Source: Malacoplasma penetrans HF-2
GTDB taxonomy: Bacteria; Bacillota_I; Bacilli_A; Mycoplasmatales; Mycoplasmoidaceae
Length of the DNA: 64,000 nt
NCBI RefSeq assembly: GCF_000011225.1
Contig: NC_004432.1
Span: 992,001-1,056,000 of the forward strand
Direction of reading: 5' to 3'
Of this stretch, positions 45,799 to 59,331 are shown one piece after another. Made by a program: the position numbers and the translations under genes. Position 1 is the stretch's first letter; each line of letters starts with the position of its first letter. The notes under the pieces are model-generated. The model saw nothing but the letters and a program-made list of their open reading frames with translations. It ran no database searches and had not been told where the DNA came from.

Positions 45799-48700
45799 TT
45801 AAAAGTTTTTAGTTTTAGCAAGAAGTTGCTGTCTTCTTTGCATTCTTCTCTTTCTTTCTTGCTCTTCTTGAAGTCTAGTAGAAAGTTTTTTAGCAATAGT
45901 TTTCATATCTCTTCTTTGTTGGATATATCCAAATACTACTACTGGAATAATTAATAGAATCATTGGAACAATTGCTGAAGCTGCAACTACTGCTCAATTA
46001 GTTCCAACAGAAGTATCAATTACTCTAGCAAATCCTGTATAAGTTTTTGAGCTTTCTTGTAATACAGTATTTGTAGTTGGATCTAATACTGAAACATTTA
46101 AAGTTAATGTTCCTGTATAGTTATCATATGAATAACTTGTTTTAATTTTATAGTTATCAGATGAGTTTGAGATACTGAATAGTTGAGTAAGTAATGCATT
46201 ATTTTGAGCAGCTTCAGAAGGAATTAATTGTCTTAATGCTGTTAAAGCAGCATTATTACTAGTTCCATCTTCTGCATTAAATGTAATTGTAGGTTGTAAT
46301 AATGAAGTAGTTCCAAGTCCTGAGATTGTAGTTGAGTATTCTACCAATTGACCTTTCTGTAAAATAACTGCAGTTACAACTAATGTTCCTAATGTATCAT
46401 CAGCTTGTAAAGTTACAGCTTTTACTAAACTTGGATCTGCTTCAAGTTCTGCATTTAAGTCACTCGATAGATCTGCAAAGTAAGTTAATCTTCTATATAG
46501 TGCTTCACGAGTACTTGAACTTGTTCCAGTATCATCAAACTCCCCAGAAGTTGCTGTTGTTACTAATGCACTTGGTAATTTTGCACTATTGTTATTTAAG
46601 AAGGCTGAATTTGTATTTGTTTTTCAAACAATCATGTTTGAACTTTGATCACCAGTTGCAAATCCACCAATTGCTCTAGTGAATGTTTTAGTAGATGATA
46701 TTGAACCATTTTCACTGTAGTTTTTTAACACTACTTCAACTTCTAAAATACCATTCACATTTGAAGGTGTTAAAGTTATTGTTGCTAATCCATTAGCAAC
46801 TCAAGTTGATAAGTTGGCATTATTACTCAACAATGCACTAGATATAATTTCACTTTGTGTAACTGATGAAGGCAATCTGTTTGCATCAGCTGAATATCCT
46901 GTTCCAAAACTAAAACTACTTGTTTGGTTATTTGTACTTATGTTTGTAGATCCAGTTGATGTGTTTTGTTGGAATCCTGTAAATGTTGCAGATAAATTTG
47001 TAGAACTAATTCCAGGAAGAGAAGTATTAGTATCAGTTGTTGATAAACTTAAAGTTAAGAAACCTGATCTATCATCATAAGTTGCTTTAACATCTAATTT
47101 CTTTTGAACTATTAAATTAGAATAGTAATCTGAAAAGACCGCAAAATGTTGAAGCATTGCAATTTTATCTTTTGTATTTCCATTAAATGTATTTGCAATA
47201 CTTGAAGCAGATAAGCTTGATATATCTTTTGTATCTATTTGAGTTACTTGGCTAGCTGATTTTCATCCAAAGTAAACACTTTGAGATGCAGAAGCATCTT
47301 TCATGAAAATACTAGGTGTAGTAAATGAAACTGTGTAATCTTCATTTGGATCAATTTTAGGGAAAGTTATACTTACAAAAGCATTCCCATCTTTATCATT
47401 TGGAACAATTGTTACATTATCACTACTTCCATCTTCATTAAAAGTCGGTAATACTATTGAACCATTTGCAACATTTGATGAGTTTAAAAATGCTGATCCT
47501 AAAACCAAGAAATCATCATAGTAGTTTTTAGCTGTAATTTGAGATGGTAGTTTAGTTGAGTATTTGTCAGTTAAAGATTTAACTTTTGCTGAGTTGCTTG
47601 AATTTGCAGCATAAGTTGAATCTACTGGAGTAACTGAAGCATTTGAACTTCCATCACTTGCAAACCCAAATCTATTGTATTTAAAGAATGGACTAGTAGA
47701 ATTTCCATAAGTGAAAATTCAAGTACCTGATGATGCTGATAATGCATTATTTCTTCAGTAATAAGGAACAGCAACATTTATAGTTAATGTTCCAGAAATA
47801 TCATCACCTGATGCAGTAATTGTAGGATTTACAATGTTTTGCATATTTAAGAATGTTGTAATGAAATTATAGTTATCAGAGTCTCCTGATGAAGAACTAT
47901 TAATCAAACTAACAATTTGAGAAGGATACATGTCTAATACATATTGAGGTATTGTTAGTTTTGTAAGTTGTGTATAACTATCATAATCTGTATATGCATT
48001 AGTACCTTCATTTTGGTTATTAATAGTTCCTACACCATAGTAGAAAGTATAAGTGTATGATCCTATCACCATTGTTGTATATTCTTGAGTAACATTACCA
48101 CCAGCACTTATTTTTCTTAAGTTTTGTGTAAATACTAAAGTTATTGTGTTGTTAGTGTTTGGATTTAATGGATTAGTAGCACTATCACCAAAATAATAAT
48201 TGTTATTACTTGGATTAGAACTATCATAATTGTAAATTGATACAGTAACACTAGGGTCAGTTGTTATTTGGCCATCAGTTGAAACTACAGTTAAAAAATC
48301 TTTTCATGATGTAGTTGAGTTAATATAAGAAATGAAATCTGTATCAAAAGAACCACCATTACTATTAACTACTCTTTTGAATAAAACAGAAGAATCAACT
48401 TCATTTTGAGATTTAAAAATAAAGTCTCCAGCTTTTTCATAAGAATCTGATGAATATAATGAATCTCATTGTCCCACTAAATTACTATCATTCATCTTAA
48501 CAAATTTACCATCTGTCATTTGCGCATATCAAACAGAAGATAAGTCACTTCCAGATAATGTGTAAATATTGTAAACTGTACCAACATTATAAATAGAGCT
48601 ACTAAAATCATACATTTCACTAACATATTTAAAATTAGCATCTAATTTCAAAACTTGGTTAGTTGAAGTTAATGCATAGTAACCATAAACATTTTGGTAA

Positions 48701-50142
48701 TCATTTAATGAGTAATATGGAACAATTTGTGAAATGAATCCAGATGTAGAAAATCCACTATATTCATATGCAACTGGTGCTGTAACTTGACTAAAAGCAA
48801 TTGCATCAAAAGATGCATATCCATATTTAGTTTGATTAGGAATACTTACAACAATATTAATAACTGCAGTTGTAGATGATAATTTAGAGTTGTAATAAAT
48901 TAGAGTATTAAACAGTTTAGATCCAGTTGTTAAACCAATACTTGAGAAATCAATATTTTGATAATTGCTTGCCTGACTAATAGCAATATTTGTATTAACA
49001 TTGTTTGTTAATAAATCAGATCTAACTAATAATAGGGATTTACCATCAAGTGTTGTACTATTACTTTGGAAGATAAAGAAAAATCTTGAGTTAATGTTAT
49101 TAACATAAATTGGTTTGTATACTGGTGAAGAACTAGCTCCATCCATAGACTGTACAAAACTAGAAAAATTGCTAAATGTAATAGTATGTGAAGTAGCAGT
49201 TTCTGTTTTACTATTAAATAATGAGTTAGAAACATTAACATAGTTCCCAGTATAATCACTAGTACTATTATTTATATCTCCTAACTGAAGAACTTCCATA
49301 GAGTTAGTAGAAACCCCATCCATAACTAGGAAATTATAATCATTTATATTAGTAGAGTCTTTAGATAAAATAGCTGCTAATCTATAACTTCCTGAATTTT
49401 TATCTCCAGTAATATCATTAGTAGTTACTAGGTTTCAATTAATTTGGAATAAGTAACTCCCTTTTAAATTTTCACTACCTGAAGTCCCATCAATAGAAGC
49501 CAAAACAAAAAGTGAAGGTGGTGAAGAATTACCACCAGCAGAGTGTAACATTGCTTTAAAATTTAAAGTTATACCTGTAGTGTTACTTGCTTCTGTTCCA
49601 GTAACTTGCTTAGTCACTAATTTAATTAAGTCATCAGAAGTTACAACCCATTGAGTTGTACCAGGATTAGTTGTGGTTGATGTATTTCCATTAGTGGTTG
49701 TAACTTGAGTAGACAAAAATTTAGCAACAGCATCCTTATTATCATATTTTACAAAAGTAGCGTATCCAGCACCTGAACTAGTAGAGTCATCTACTGCAGT
49801 ATGCTGAACAATAGAAGGAATTGAAACAGTTGAAGTGTCATAATTTGATTGCCCATTTTGCATAGTCATATCAAATGGATAAACTGTTAATTTGGTATTA
49901 TCAACAGTATTACCATTGGCAACAAAATCATTATTATTATCATTATCTCCCATACCACTAACGGCAGTGTTTTGAGTAGCTAATGAAATAGTCCTAGAAC
50001 TAATATTATTTTGTGAAAAATCCTTTGATTTTGACAAAGTTTTATCATTATTAATAACAAAGGTAGCAGATGCTCCTGCTAAAATTGATGCTCCAGTAAT
50101 CATAGTTGCTTTTAATAATTTAGATTTTTTAAATGCACCCAT
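45799..50142 (-). CDS. Giant surface protein, family 3 copy 1
   Basis: This gene encodes 1447 residues. A signal peptide (MGAFKKSKLLKATMITGASI) without lipobox Cys is followed by a Ser/Asn/Thr-rich stretch. A propeller-like region (residues ~220-540) has motifs such as YRLAAILSKD and FLVMDGVSTNSMEV. From about residue 775 on, a motif of acidic turn plus G-x-[LF]-x-[LV] recurs: GDDISGTLTINVAV, NDKDGNAFVSITF, YDDRSGFLTLSL, VNGILEVEVV, ADDTLGTLVVTAV and YDNYTGTLTLNV. Several units end in a T-[FY]-T-G-F-like strand, as in PF04200 domains. A single span near 1384-1407 leads into a ~40-residue Arg/Gln-rich tail. The start at 50142 is the ATG shared by the family. The role is probably cell-surface; adhesin is a guess. 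Confidence 0.75.
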
Positions 50143-50183
50143 AAATACCAACCCAGAAAAAAGACTTAGGTTTGACCTAATTA

Positions 50184-50211
50184 CTATTATTAAATAATAA
50201 AAAATAGTCAA
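50184..50211 (-). promoter_or_regulatory. Putative promoter of family 3 copy 1
   Basis: On the minus strand TTGACT, a 16-nt spacer and TAATAG, in a block that is conserved upstream of copy 2 (TTTGATTTTGnCT...TTTAATAA). It implies a leader of about 35 nt. Confidence 0.6.
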
Positions 50212-50282
50212 AATCAAATTTCAAAATGCCAATTTTTTACATTTATTTATATTAAATTTTTATTTTTTAAATAAGAGTAAAT

Positions 50283-50314
50283 AAAAAAATGATAGTCATT
50301 TAACTATCATTTTC
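50283..50314 (-). terminator. Terminator of family 3 copy 2
   Basis: Stem AAAATGATAGT / ACTATCATTTT with T-run on the minus strand, identical to that of copy 1. Confidence 0.85.
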
Positions 50315-50319
50315 TAAAA

Positions 50320-53300
50320 TTAAAAGTTTTTAGTTTTAACAAGAAGTTGCTGTCTTCTTTGCATTCTTCTCTTTCTTTCTTGCTCTTCTTGAAGTCTAGT
50401 AGAAAGTTTTTTAGCAATAGTTTTCATATCTCTTCTTTGTTGAATATATCCAAATAATACTACTGGAATAATTAATAGAATCATTGGAACAATTGCTGAA
50501 GCTGCAACTACAGCTCAATTAGTTCCAACAGAAGTATCAATTACTCTAGCAAATCCTGTATAAGTTTTTGAACTTTCTTGCAATACAGTATTTGTAGTTG
50601 GATCTAATACTGAAACATTTAAAGTTAATGTCCCAGTATAGTTGTCATATGAATAACTTGTTTCAATTTTGTAGTTATCAGATGAGTTAGAGATACTGAA
50701 TAACTGAGTAAGTAATGCATTATTTTGAGCAGCTTCAGAAGGAATTAATTGTCTTAATGCTGTTAAAGCAGTATTGTTACTAGTTCCATCTTCTGCATTA
50801 AATGTAATTGTAGGTTGTAGTAATGAAGTTGTTCCTAGACCTGAGATTGTAGTTGAGTATTCTACTAGTTGTCCTTTTTGTAAGATAACTGCAGTTACAA
50901 CTAATGTTCCTAAAGTATCATCAGCTTGTAAAGTTACAGCTTTTACTAAACTTGGATCAGCTTCAAGTTCTGCATTTAAATCACTTGATAGATCTGCAAA
51001 GTAAGTTAATCTCCTATATAGTGCTTGTTCTGCGTTTGAACCACTAGTATCATCAAACTCTCCAGAAGTTGCAGTTGTTACTAATGCACTTGGTAATTTT
51101 GCACTGTTGTTATTTAAGAATGCTGAGTTAGTATTTGTTTTTCAAACAATCATGTTTGAACTTTGATCACCAGTTGCAAATCCACCAATTGCTCTAGTGA
51201 ATGTTCTTGTAGATGATATTGAACCACTTTCACTATAGTTTTTTAAAACTACTTCAACTTCTAAAATACCATTAACATTTGAAGGCGTTAAAGTAATTGT
51301 TGCTAATCCATTAGCAATTCAAGTTGATAAGTTAGAACTACTTAATAATGAACTAGATAAAATTTCACTTTCAGTAACTGATGAAGGTAATCTAGTTGAA
51401 TCTGCTTGATAAGATCCAAAAGTAAAATTACTTGTTTGTTCACTAGAAGTAATATTTGTAGATCCATTAGCAGTATCAGTTTTAAATCCTGTAAATGTTG
51501 TAGATAAGCTAGTTGAACTAATTCCAGGAAGTGAAACAGTGTTATCTTTTGCAGATAAAGTCAATGTTAAGAATCCTGATTTATCATCATAAGTTGCTTT
51601 AATATTTAGTTGTTTTTGTATTAATAAATTAGCATAGTAATCAGAGAAAACTGCAAAATTTTGAAGTGTTGATATTTTATCTCTAACATTACTTCCATTA
51701 AAAATAGAAGCAATACCAGAGGCAGATACATTGTTTATATTGTTTGAATCTATTTGAGTAACTTGGCTAGTCGATTTTCATCCAAAGTAAACACTTTGAG
51801 ATGCAGAAGCATCTTTCATGAAAATACTTGGAGTTGTGAAAGATACTGTGTAATCTTCAGCTGGATCAATTTTAGGGAAAGTTATGCTTACAAAAGCATT
51901 CCCATCTTTATCGTTTGGAACAATAGTTACATTTTCACTACTTCCATCTTCATTAAAAGTAGGAAGTTGAATTGAACCACTTGAAATATTAGATGTATTT
52001 AAGAATGCTGAACCTAAAACCAAGAAATCATCATAGTAGTTTTTAGCTGTAACTTGAGATGGTAACTTAGTTGAATATTTATCAGTTAAAGATTTAACTT
52101 TTGCAGCATTGCTTGAATTTGTAGCATAAGTTGAATCAACTGGAGTAACTGAAGCATTTGAACTTCCATCACTTGAAAACCCAAATCAGTTGTATTTAAA
52201 GAAAGGGCTAGTTGAATTTCCATAAGTAAAAATTCAAGTACCAGATGATGCTGATAATGCACCACTTCTTCAGTAATAAGGAACAGCAACATTTATAGTT
52301 AATGTTCCGGAAATATCATCACCAGATGCAGTAATTGTAGGGTTTACAATGTTTTGCATATTTAAGAATGTTGTGATGAAATTGTAGTTGTCAGAATCCC
52401 CAGAAGAAGAACTATTAATTAAACTCACAATTTGAGAAGGATACATATCAAGTACATATTGAGGAATAGTTAACCCAGTTAATTGACTATAAGTGTTGTA
52501 GTCTGCATATGCATTTGTACCTTCATTTTGGTTGTTAATTTTCCCTTCACCATAATAAAAGGTATAAGTGTATGATCCAATAATCATTGTTGTGAATTCA
52601 TCAGTTACAGTTCCACCAGCGTTTATTTTTCTTAAATTTTGAGTAAAGACTAAAGTAATTGAATTGTTTCCTGATGCTGTAAGTTTATTGGTTGCATTTT
52701 GCCCAAAATAATAAGAATCTTTATTAGCATAATTATAAATAGATACAGTAACACTAGGATCTGTTGTAATTTGACCATCTTTTGAAACTACAGTTAAAAA
52801 GTCTTTTCAAGATGTAGTTGAATTGATATAAGTATTAAAATCTGTGTTGAAATCAGTAGCAGTATCACTATCTACAATTCTCTTGAATAAAACAGAAGAA
52901 TCAACTTCATCTTGAGATTTAAAAATAAAATCACCAGCCTTTTCATATGATTCACTAGTATACAATGAATCTCATTGTCCTACTAAATTACTATCATTCA
53001 TTTTTACAAATTTACCATCTTTCATTTGTGCATATCAAACAGAAGATAAATCACTTCCAGATAGTGTGTAAATATTGTAAACTGAACCAACATTATAAAT
53101 AGAGCTACTAAAATCATACATTTCACTAACATATTTAAAATTAGCATCTAATTTTAAAACCTGGTTAGTTGAAGTCAAGGCATAATAACCATAAATATTC
53201 TGATAATCATTTAATGAATAATATGGAACAATTTGTGAAATAAATCCAGAAGTAGAAAATCCACTGTATTCATATGCTACTGGCGCAGTTACTTGACTAA

Positions 53301-54654
53301 AAGCAATTGCATCAAAAGATGCATACCCATATTTAGTTTGTCCTGGAATACTTACAACAATATTAATAACAGCAGTTGTAGATGATAGTTTAGAGTTGTA
53401 ATAAATTAATGTATTAAATAACTTACTATTGTTTTCAAGACCTAAATTAGAGAAATTAAGATTTGTAAAATTGCTAGTATTTGAAATTGTAATATTAGTG
53501 TTAACATTATTTGTTAATAAATCTGATCTTACTAAAAGCAATGATTTATCATCAATTGATGATGTATTATCACTTTGGAAAATAAAGAAAAATCTTGAGT
53601 TAATGTTATTAACATAAATTGGTTTGTATTTAGGGGATTGATTACTCATTGTTTGAATAAAATTAGAGTATCCGCTAAGAGATATAGTATGAGAAGATTG
53701 AGATTCTGAATTACTATTAAATAATGAATTAGAAACATTAACATAGTGACCTTCATAACCACTGTCTGAAGATATTTCTCCTAACTCTATTACTTCCATA
53801 GAGTTTGTAGACACACCATCCATGACTAAAAAATTGTAATCTATTATATCAGATGTATCTTTTGATAAAATTGCTGCAAGTCTATAACTACCTGCATCCT
53901 TATCACCTGTAATATCATTACTTGTTACCTGATTCCAATTTATTTGGAATAAATAACTACCCTTTAAATCCTGACTATTTGACTGTCCAGTTGCATCTTC
54001 TATTGAGGCAAGAACGAAAAGTGAGGGAGGAGAAGAATTTCCTCCTGCTGAATGTAACATTGCTTTGTATTTTAAACTGTACTTAGCTACATCACTGTCA
54101 TTAAGATCACTATTTTTAACTTTTTTGTGAGCTAATTTTATCAAATCATCAGAAGTAACAACTCACTGTGTTGACCCTGGATTAGTTACAGTTGGTTGTG
54201 TTTGACCACTTGTTGTAGATGTAACTTGTGTAGATAAAAATTTAGCAACCGATTCTTTGTTATTGTATTTTACAAAAGTTGCATAACCAGCTCCTGAACT
54301 AGTTGAATCATCTATTGCAGTGTGTTGGATTATAGAGGGAAATGAAAAAGTTGAAGTTTCATAACTTCCACTACTTTGAGTCATATCAAAAGGATAAATT
54401 TCCATGTTTGAATTATTTATAGAATTATTATTTTTTTCAAAATCATTAGCACTATCAGAATCTGACATACCACTAACTGCAGTTTCTTTATTAGCAGAAC
54501 TTATAGCTCTAATACTAGAATTTTGTGAAAAACTACTTGAATTTGACAAAATTTTGTCATTATTTATAGCAAAACTGACTGAAGAAGCAGTTAAAACTGC
54601 AGCTCCAGCAAAAATAGTAGCCTTTAATATTTTAGATTTTTTGAATATACTCAT
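50320..54654 (-). CDS. Giant surface protein, family 3 copy 2
   Basis: This gene encodes 1444 residues. The signal MSIFKKSKILKATIFAGAAV lacks a lipobox. It is very close to copy 1 over most of its length, including the repeated GDDISGTLTINVAV, NDKDGNAFVSITF and YDDKSGFLTLTL units, the membrane span and the basic tail (RRMQRRQQLLVKTKNF). Differences concentrate in the first 350 residues (for example the IEDATGQSNSQD and SSDSGYEGHYV segments) and in short Ser/Asn loops. Spacing between ATG and the conserved GGGTTGGTG upstream is longer than in copy 1, so translation may be weaker. It is monocistronic by terminator and promoter position. Confidence 0.75.
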
Positions 54655-54699
54655 ATCAAAAACACCAACCCTCTAAAAAAGATTAAACTTAGCACAATA

Positions 54700-54727
54700 T
54701 CTTTATTAAACAATAAAAAAGAGACAA
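54700..54727 (-). promoter_or_regulatory. Putative promoter of family 3 copy 2
   Basis: On the minus strand TTGTCT, a 16-nt spacer and TAAAGA, aligned with the copy 1 promoter. Both boxes are slightly further from consensus than those of copy 1. Confidence 0.5.
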
Positions 54728-54853
54728 AATCAAATAAGCAAACTAATTAGTATATAACAATTTTTAAATTTTTTACTAAAAATTTTAAATTAAATAAATA
54801 ACTAAATCAGTACTAAAACATAGTAAAAATAGGTGATTTCAAATATGTGTAAA

Positions 54854-54885
54854 TAAAAAATGATAGTCATTTAACTATCATTTTC
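54854..54885 (-). terminator. Terminator of family 3 copy 3
   Basis: Stem AAAATGATAGT / ACTATCATTTT with A-run outer flank, the family 3 hairpin. Confidence 0.85.
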
Positions 54886-54890
54886 TAAGA

Positions 54891-57800
54891 TTAAAAGTTT
54901 TTAGTTTTCACAAGAAGTTGCTGTCTTCTTTGCATTCTTCTCTTTCTTTCTTGTTCTTCTTGAAGTCTAGTAGAAAGTTTTTTAGCAATAGTTTTCATAT
55001 CTCTTCTTTGTTGAATATATCCAAATACTACTACTGGAATAATTAATAGAACCATTGGAACAATTGCAGATGCTGCAACTACTGCTCAATTAGTTCCAAC
55101 AGAAGTATCAATTACTCTAGCAAATCCTGTATAAGTTTTAGAACTTTCTTGTAACACTGTATTTGTAGTTGGATCTAATACTGAAACATTTAAAGTTAAT
55201 GTTCCTGTATAGTTGTCATATGAATAACTTGTTTCAATTTTGTAGTTATCAGATGAGTTTGTAATACTGAATAACTGAGTAAGTAATGTATTATTTTGAG
55301 CAGCTTCAGAAGGAATTAATTGTCTTAATGCTGTTAAAGCAGCATTGTTGCTTGTTCCATCTTCTGCATTAAATGTAATTGTAGGTTGTAATAATGAAGT
55401 TGTTCCTAAACCTGAGATTGTAGTTGAGTATTCTACTAACTGACCTTTTTGTAAGATAACTGCAGTTACAACTAATGTTCCTAAAGTATCATCAGCTTGT
55501 AAAGTTACAGCTTTTACTAAACTTGGATCAGCTTCAAGTTCTGCATTTAAGTCACTTGATAAATCTGCAAAGTAAGTTAATCTTCTATATAATGCTTGAG
55601 TTGCTGTTGAGCTACTTCCAGTATCATCAAACTCTCCAGAAGTTGCAGTTGTTACTAATGCACTTGGTAATTTTGCACTGTTGTTATTTAGGAATGCTGA
55701 GTTGGTATTTGTTTTTCAAACAATCATGTTTGAACTTTGATCACCAGTTGCAAATCCACCAATTGCTCTAGTAAATGTTCTTGTAGATGATATAGTAGAA
55801 TTTTCACTATAGTTTTTTAATACTACTTCAACTTCTAAAATACCGTTTACATTAGATGGTGTTAATGTAATTGTTGCTAATCCACTATCAATTCAACTTG
55901 ATAAGTTGCTGTTATCTCTTAATAATGAACTAGATAAAATTTCAGATTGTGTAATTGAAGATGGTAATTTTGAAGAATCAGCTGAATAAGTTCCAAAACT
56001 AAAATTTGTAGTTTGTTCACTTGTTAAAATGTTATTAGTTCCATTATTTGCATCTATTTTAAATCCAGTAAATGTTGTAGATAATTTAGTTGAACTAATT
56101 CCTGGGATTGAAATTGTGCTATCTTTAACTGTTAAAGTTAATGTTAAGAATCCTGATTTATCATCATAAGTTGCTTTAACATCTAATTTCTTTTGAACTA
56201 TTAAATTTGCATAATAATCTGAGAAAACTGCAAAGTGTTGAAGCATTGATATTTTATCTTTTGAGTTAATTCCATTAAATGTATTAGCAATATTAGAAGG
56301 AAGAATATCTGAAATGCTTTTGTTATCAATTTGAGTAACTTGACTAGCTGATTTTCATCCAAAGTATACACTTTGAGATGCTGATGCATCTTTCATAAAA
56401 ATACTAGGTGTAGTAAATGAAACTGTATAGTTATCAGTTGGATCAATTCTTGGGAAAGTTATACTTACAAATGCATTTCCTTCTTTATCATTTGGAACAA
56501 TAGTTACATTTTCACTACTTCCATCTTCATTGAAACTTGGTAACACAATAGAACCATTTGCAATATTTGAACTATTTAAGAATGCTGAACCTAAAACTAA
56601 GAAATCATCATAGTAGTTTTTAGCTGTAATTTGAGATGGTAATTTAGTTGAGTATTTATCAGTTAATGATTTAACTTTTGCTGCATTACTTGTATTAGAT
56701 GCATAAGTTGAATCCACTGGAGTAACTGAAGCATTTGAACTTCCATCACTTGCAAACCCAAATCTGTTATGTTTGAAGAATGGACTTGTTGAAGTTCCAT
56801 AAGTGAAAATTCAAGTACCTGAAGATGATAATACCCCATTTCTTCAATAATATGGAACAGCAACATTTATTGTTAATGTTCCTGAAATATCATCACCAGA
56901 TGCAGTAATTGTAGGGTTTACAATGTTTTGCATATTTAAGAAAGTTGTAATGAAATTGTAGTTATCAGAATCACCAGAAGAAGAACTGTTAATTAAACTC
57001 ACAATTTGAGAAGGGTACATGTCCAGTACATATTGAGGGATGGTTAAATTTGTTTGCTGTCTATAGATATCATAATCAGCATATGCATTAGTACCTTCAT
57101 TTTGGTTGTTAATTTTACCTTCACCATAATAGAAAGTATAAGTATAAGAGCCAATTACCATTGTTGTGAAATCTTGGGTAACAGTTCCACCTGCATTTAT
57201 TTTTCTTAAATTTTGAGTAAAAACTAAAGTTATAGAGTTGTTAGTGTTAGCATTAAGTTTATTTTGAGCATTAGTACCAAAATAATAATCATTACTTCCT
57301 GTAGAACTGTAATTATAAATAGAAACAGTAATGCTAGGATCAGTAGTAATTTGTCCATCAGTTGAAACAACAGTTAAGAAATCTTTTCAAGCAGTAGATG
57401 AACTTATATAAGAAATAAAATCTGCTGCAAAAGAAGTACCACCTGTATCAACCACTCTTTTGAATAAAACTGAAGAATCCACTTCATCTTGTGATTTGAA
57501 AATAAAGTCTCCAGCTTTTTCATATGACTCACTAGTATATAGTGAATCTCATTGACCAACTAAATTGCTGTCATTCATTTTAACAAAATTACCATTAGTC
57601 ATTTGAGCATATCAAACAGAAGATAAATCTGTTCCTGCTAATGTGTATATGTTGTAAACTGTACCAACATTATAAATAGAACTGCTAAAGTCATACATTT
57701 CACTAACATATTTAAAAGTTGCATCTAATTTTAAAACTTGGTTAGTTGAAGTTAATGCATAGTAACCATAAACATTTTGGTAATCATTTAATGAGTAATA

Positions 57801-59245
57801 TGGAATAATTTGTGAAATAAATCCAGATGTAGAAAATCCACTATATTCATATGCAACTGGTGCAGTAACTTGATTGAAAGAAATAGCATCAAATGAAGCA
57901 TATCCATATTTAGTTTGACCTGGGATACTTACAACAATATTAATAACTGCAGTTGTAGAAGATAATTTAGAGTTGTAATAAATTAAAGTGTTAAATAATT
58001 TATTACTGCTGTTAGTTAAGCCAATAGTTGAAAAATCAATATTTTTTAAATTATCAGCTTGATTTATTGTAATGTCTGTATCAACATGGTTTGTTAATAA
58101 ATCAGATCTAATTAGAACTAAAGATTTACTATCTATTGCAGTGCTGCTACTTGAATTTTGAAAAATAAAGAAGAATCTTGAATTAATGTTATTAACATAA
58201 ATTGGTTTATAAGTTTGACCTGTTGTTAAAACTGAAGACATCACTGAATTACTTACTGTAATGCTGTGTGAGGTTGCAGTTGCATTAGAACTTTCAAATA
58301 AAGAGTTTGAAACATTTACATAATTTCCACTATAGTCAGTACTACCACCATTAGTTGTCATATCTCCCAATTGAAGAACTTCCATAGAGTTAGTAGAAAC
58401 ACCATCCATTACTAAAAAGTTGTAGTCAATTACATCAGTTGTATCTTTTGATAAAACTGCAGCCAGCCTATAACTTCCAGCTTTTTTATCACCGGTAATG
58501 TTTGTATTTGAATCTTCTAAAGCATTTCAATTTATTTGAAATAAATAACTTCCATTAATGTCTGTAGAACTTGTGTTTTCTATTTTAGCTAGAACAAAAA
58601 GCGATGCAGGAGAAGAATTACCACCAGATGAATGTAGCATAGCCCTAAAAGTTAATTTGTAATCAGCAGTTACTGAAGATAAATCTGTTCCTTTTACCTG
58701 TTTGTGAGCTAATTTTATTAAATCATCTGATGTTACAACTCATTGTGTTTCTCCGGGATTTTTAGCTGTAGATTGGCCACCAGATGATGTAGACTGTTCT
58801 TTTACAGATAAAAATTTGGCTACTGATTCCTTATTGTCATATTTTACAAAGTTGCATATCCAGCTCCAGGTGTAGTGGTATCATCATTTGCTGTATTTTG
58901 TATTATAGATGGTATGCTATATGTTTCAGTTTGATAATTACCACCTTGTTGGTTCATATCAAAAGGATAAATAACCATTTTACTATGATCTATATTTGTA
59001 TTAGTGTTTGGCAAAAAATCATTAGTAGAATCTGTTGAACTCATCCCACTTGTAGCAGTTTGTTTTTGTGCACTATCAGCACCTCTAGTAGAAGCACCAG
59101 TTGATGAATTTTGTGCTAAAGATGATGCTCTAGACACATTATCATTATTTACATTTAGTCCAATAGATAAACTTGCTGCTGTTAAAACAGAAGCACCAGC
59201 ACATATCATGGTTTTTAAAACTTTAGATTTTTTAATCAAACTCAT
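54891..59245 (-). pseudogene. Giant surface protein, family 3 copy 3 (frameshifted)
   Basis: The paralogue starts MSLIKKSKVLKTMICAGASV and reads for 133 residues to GAGYATL-stop (TAA at 58844-58846). Copies 1 and 2 read GAGYATFVKY here: a T4 on the coding strand has become T3 (plus strand ACAAAG at 58846-58851 instead of ACAAAAG). One base added back restores an open frame to 54891, with the full family layout, membrane span and tail. No second lesion is seen, so the defect is recent, switchable or an assembly error. The promoter region also differs by carrying a 16-nt homopolymer. As encoded, only a short secreted or signal-anchored fragment would be made. Confidence 0.8.
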
Positions 59246-59315
59246 AATTTAAAATACCAATTCCTTAAATGATAAAAAACTATATAAAAGACACTATATA
59301 TATTAATTTGACAGC

Positions 59316-59331
59316 AAAAAAAAAAAAAAAA
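59316..59331 (-). repeat. T16 (coding strand) homopolymer in a surface-gene promoter region
   Basis: Sixteen A on the plus strand, 71-86 nt before the ATG of family 3 copy 3. It follows TTG on the coding strand where copies 1 and 2 have TTGACT/TTGTCT, and an AT-alternating -10-like run lies downstream. Poly(A/T) spacer length controls phase-variable lipoprotein genes in some mycoplasmas. Confidence 0.8.

Noticed and set aside
46383-46679. Plus-strand ORF of 98 codons inside family 3 copy 1 (and its twin in copy 3)
   Set aside because: Leu/Gln-rich antisense shadow of a conserved domain. The recurrence at 55475-55771 follows from the paralogy of the sense genes.
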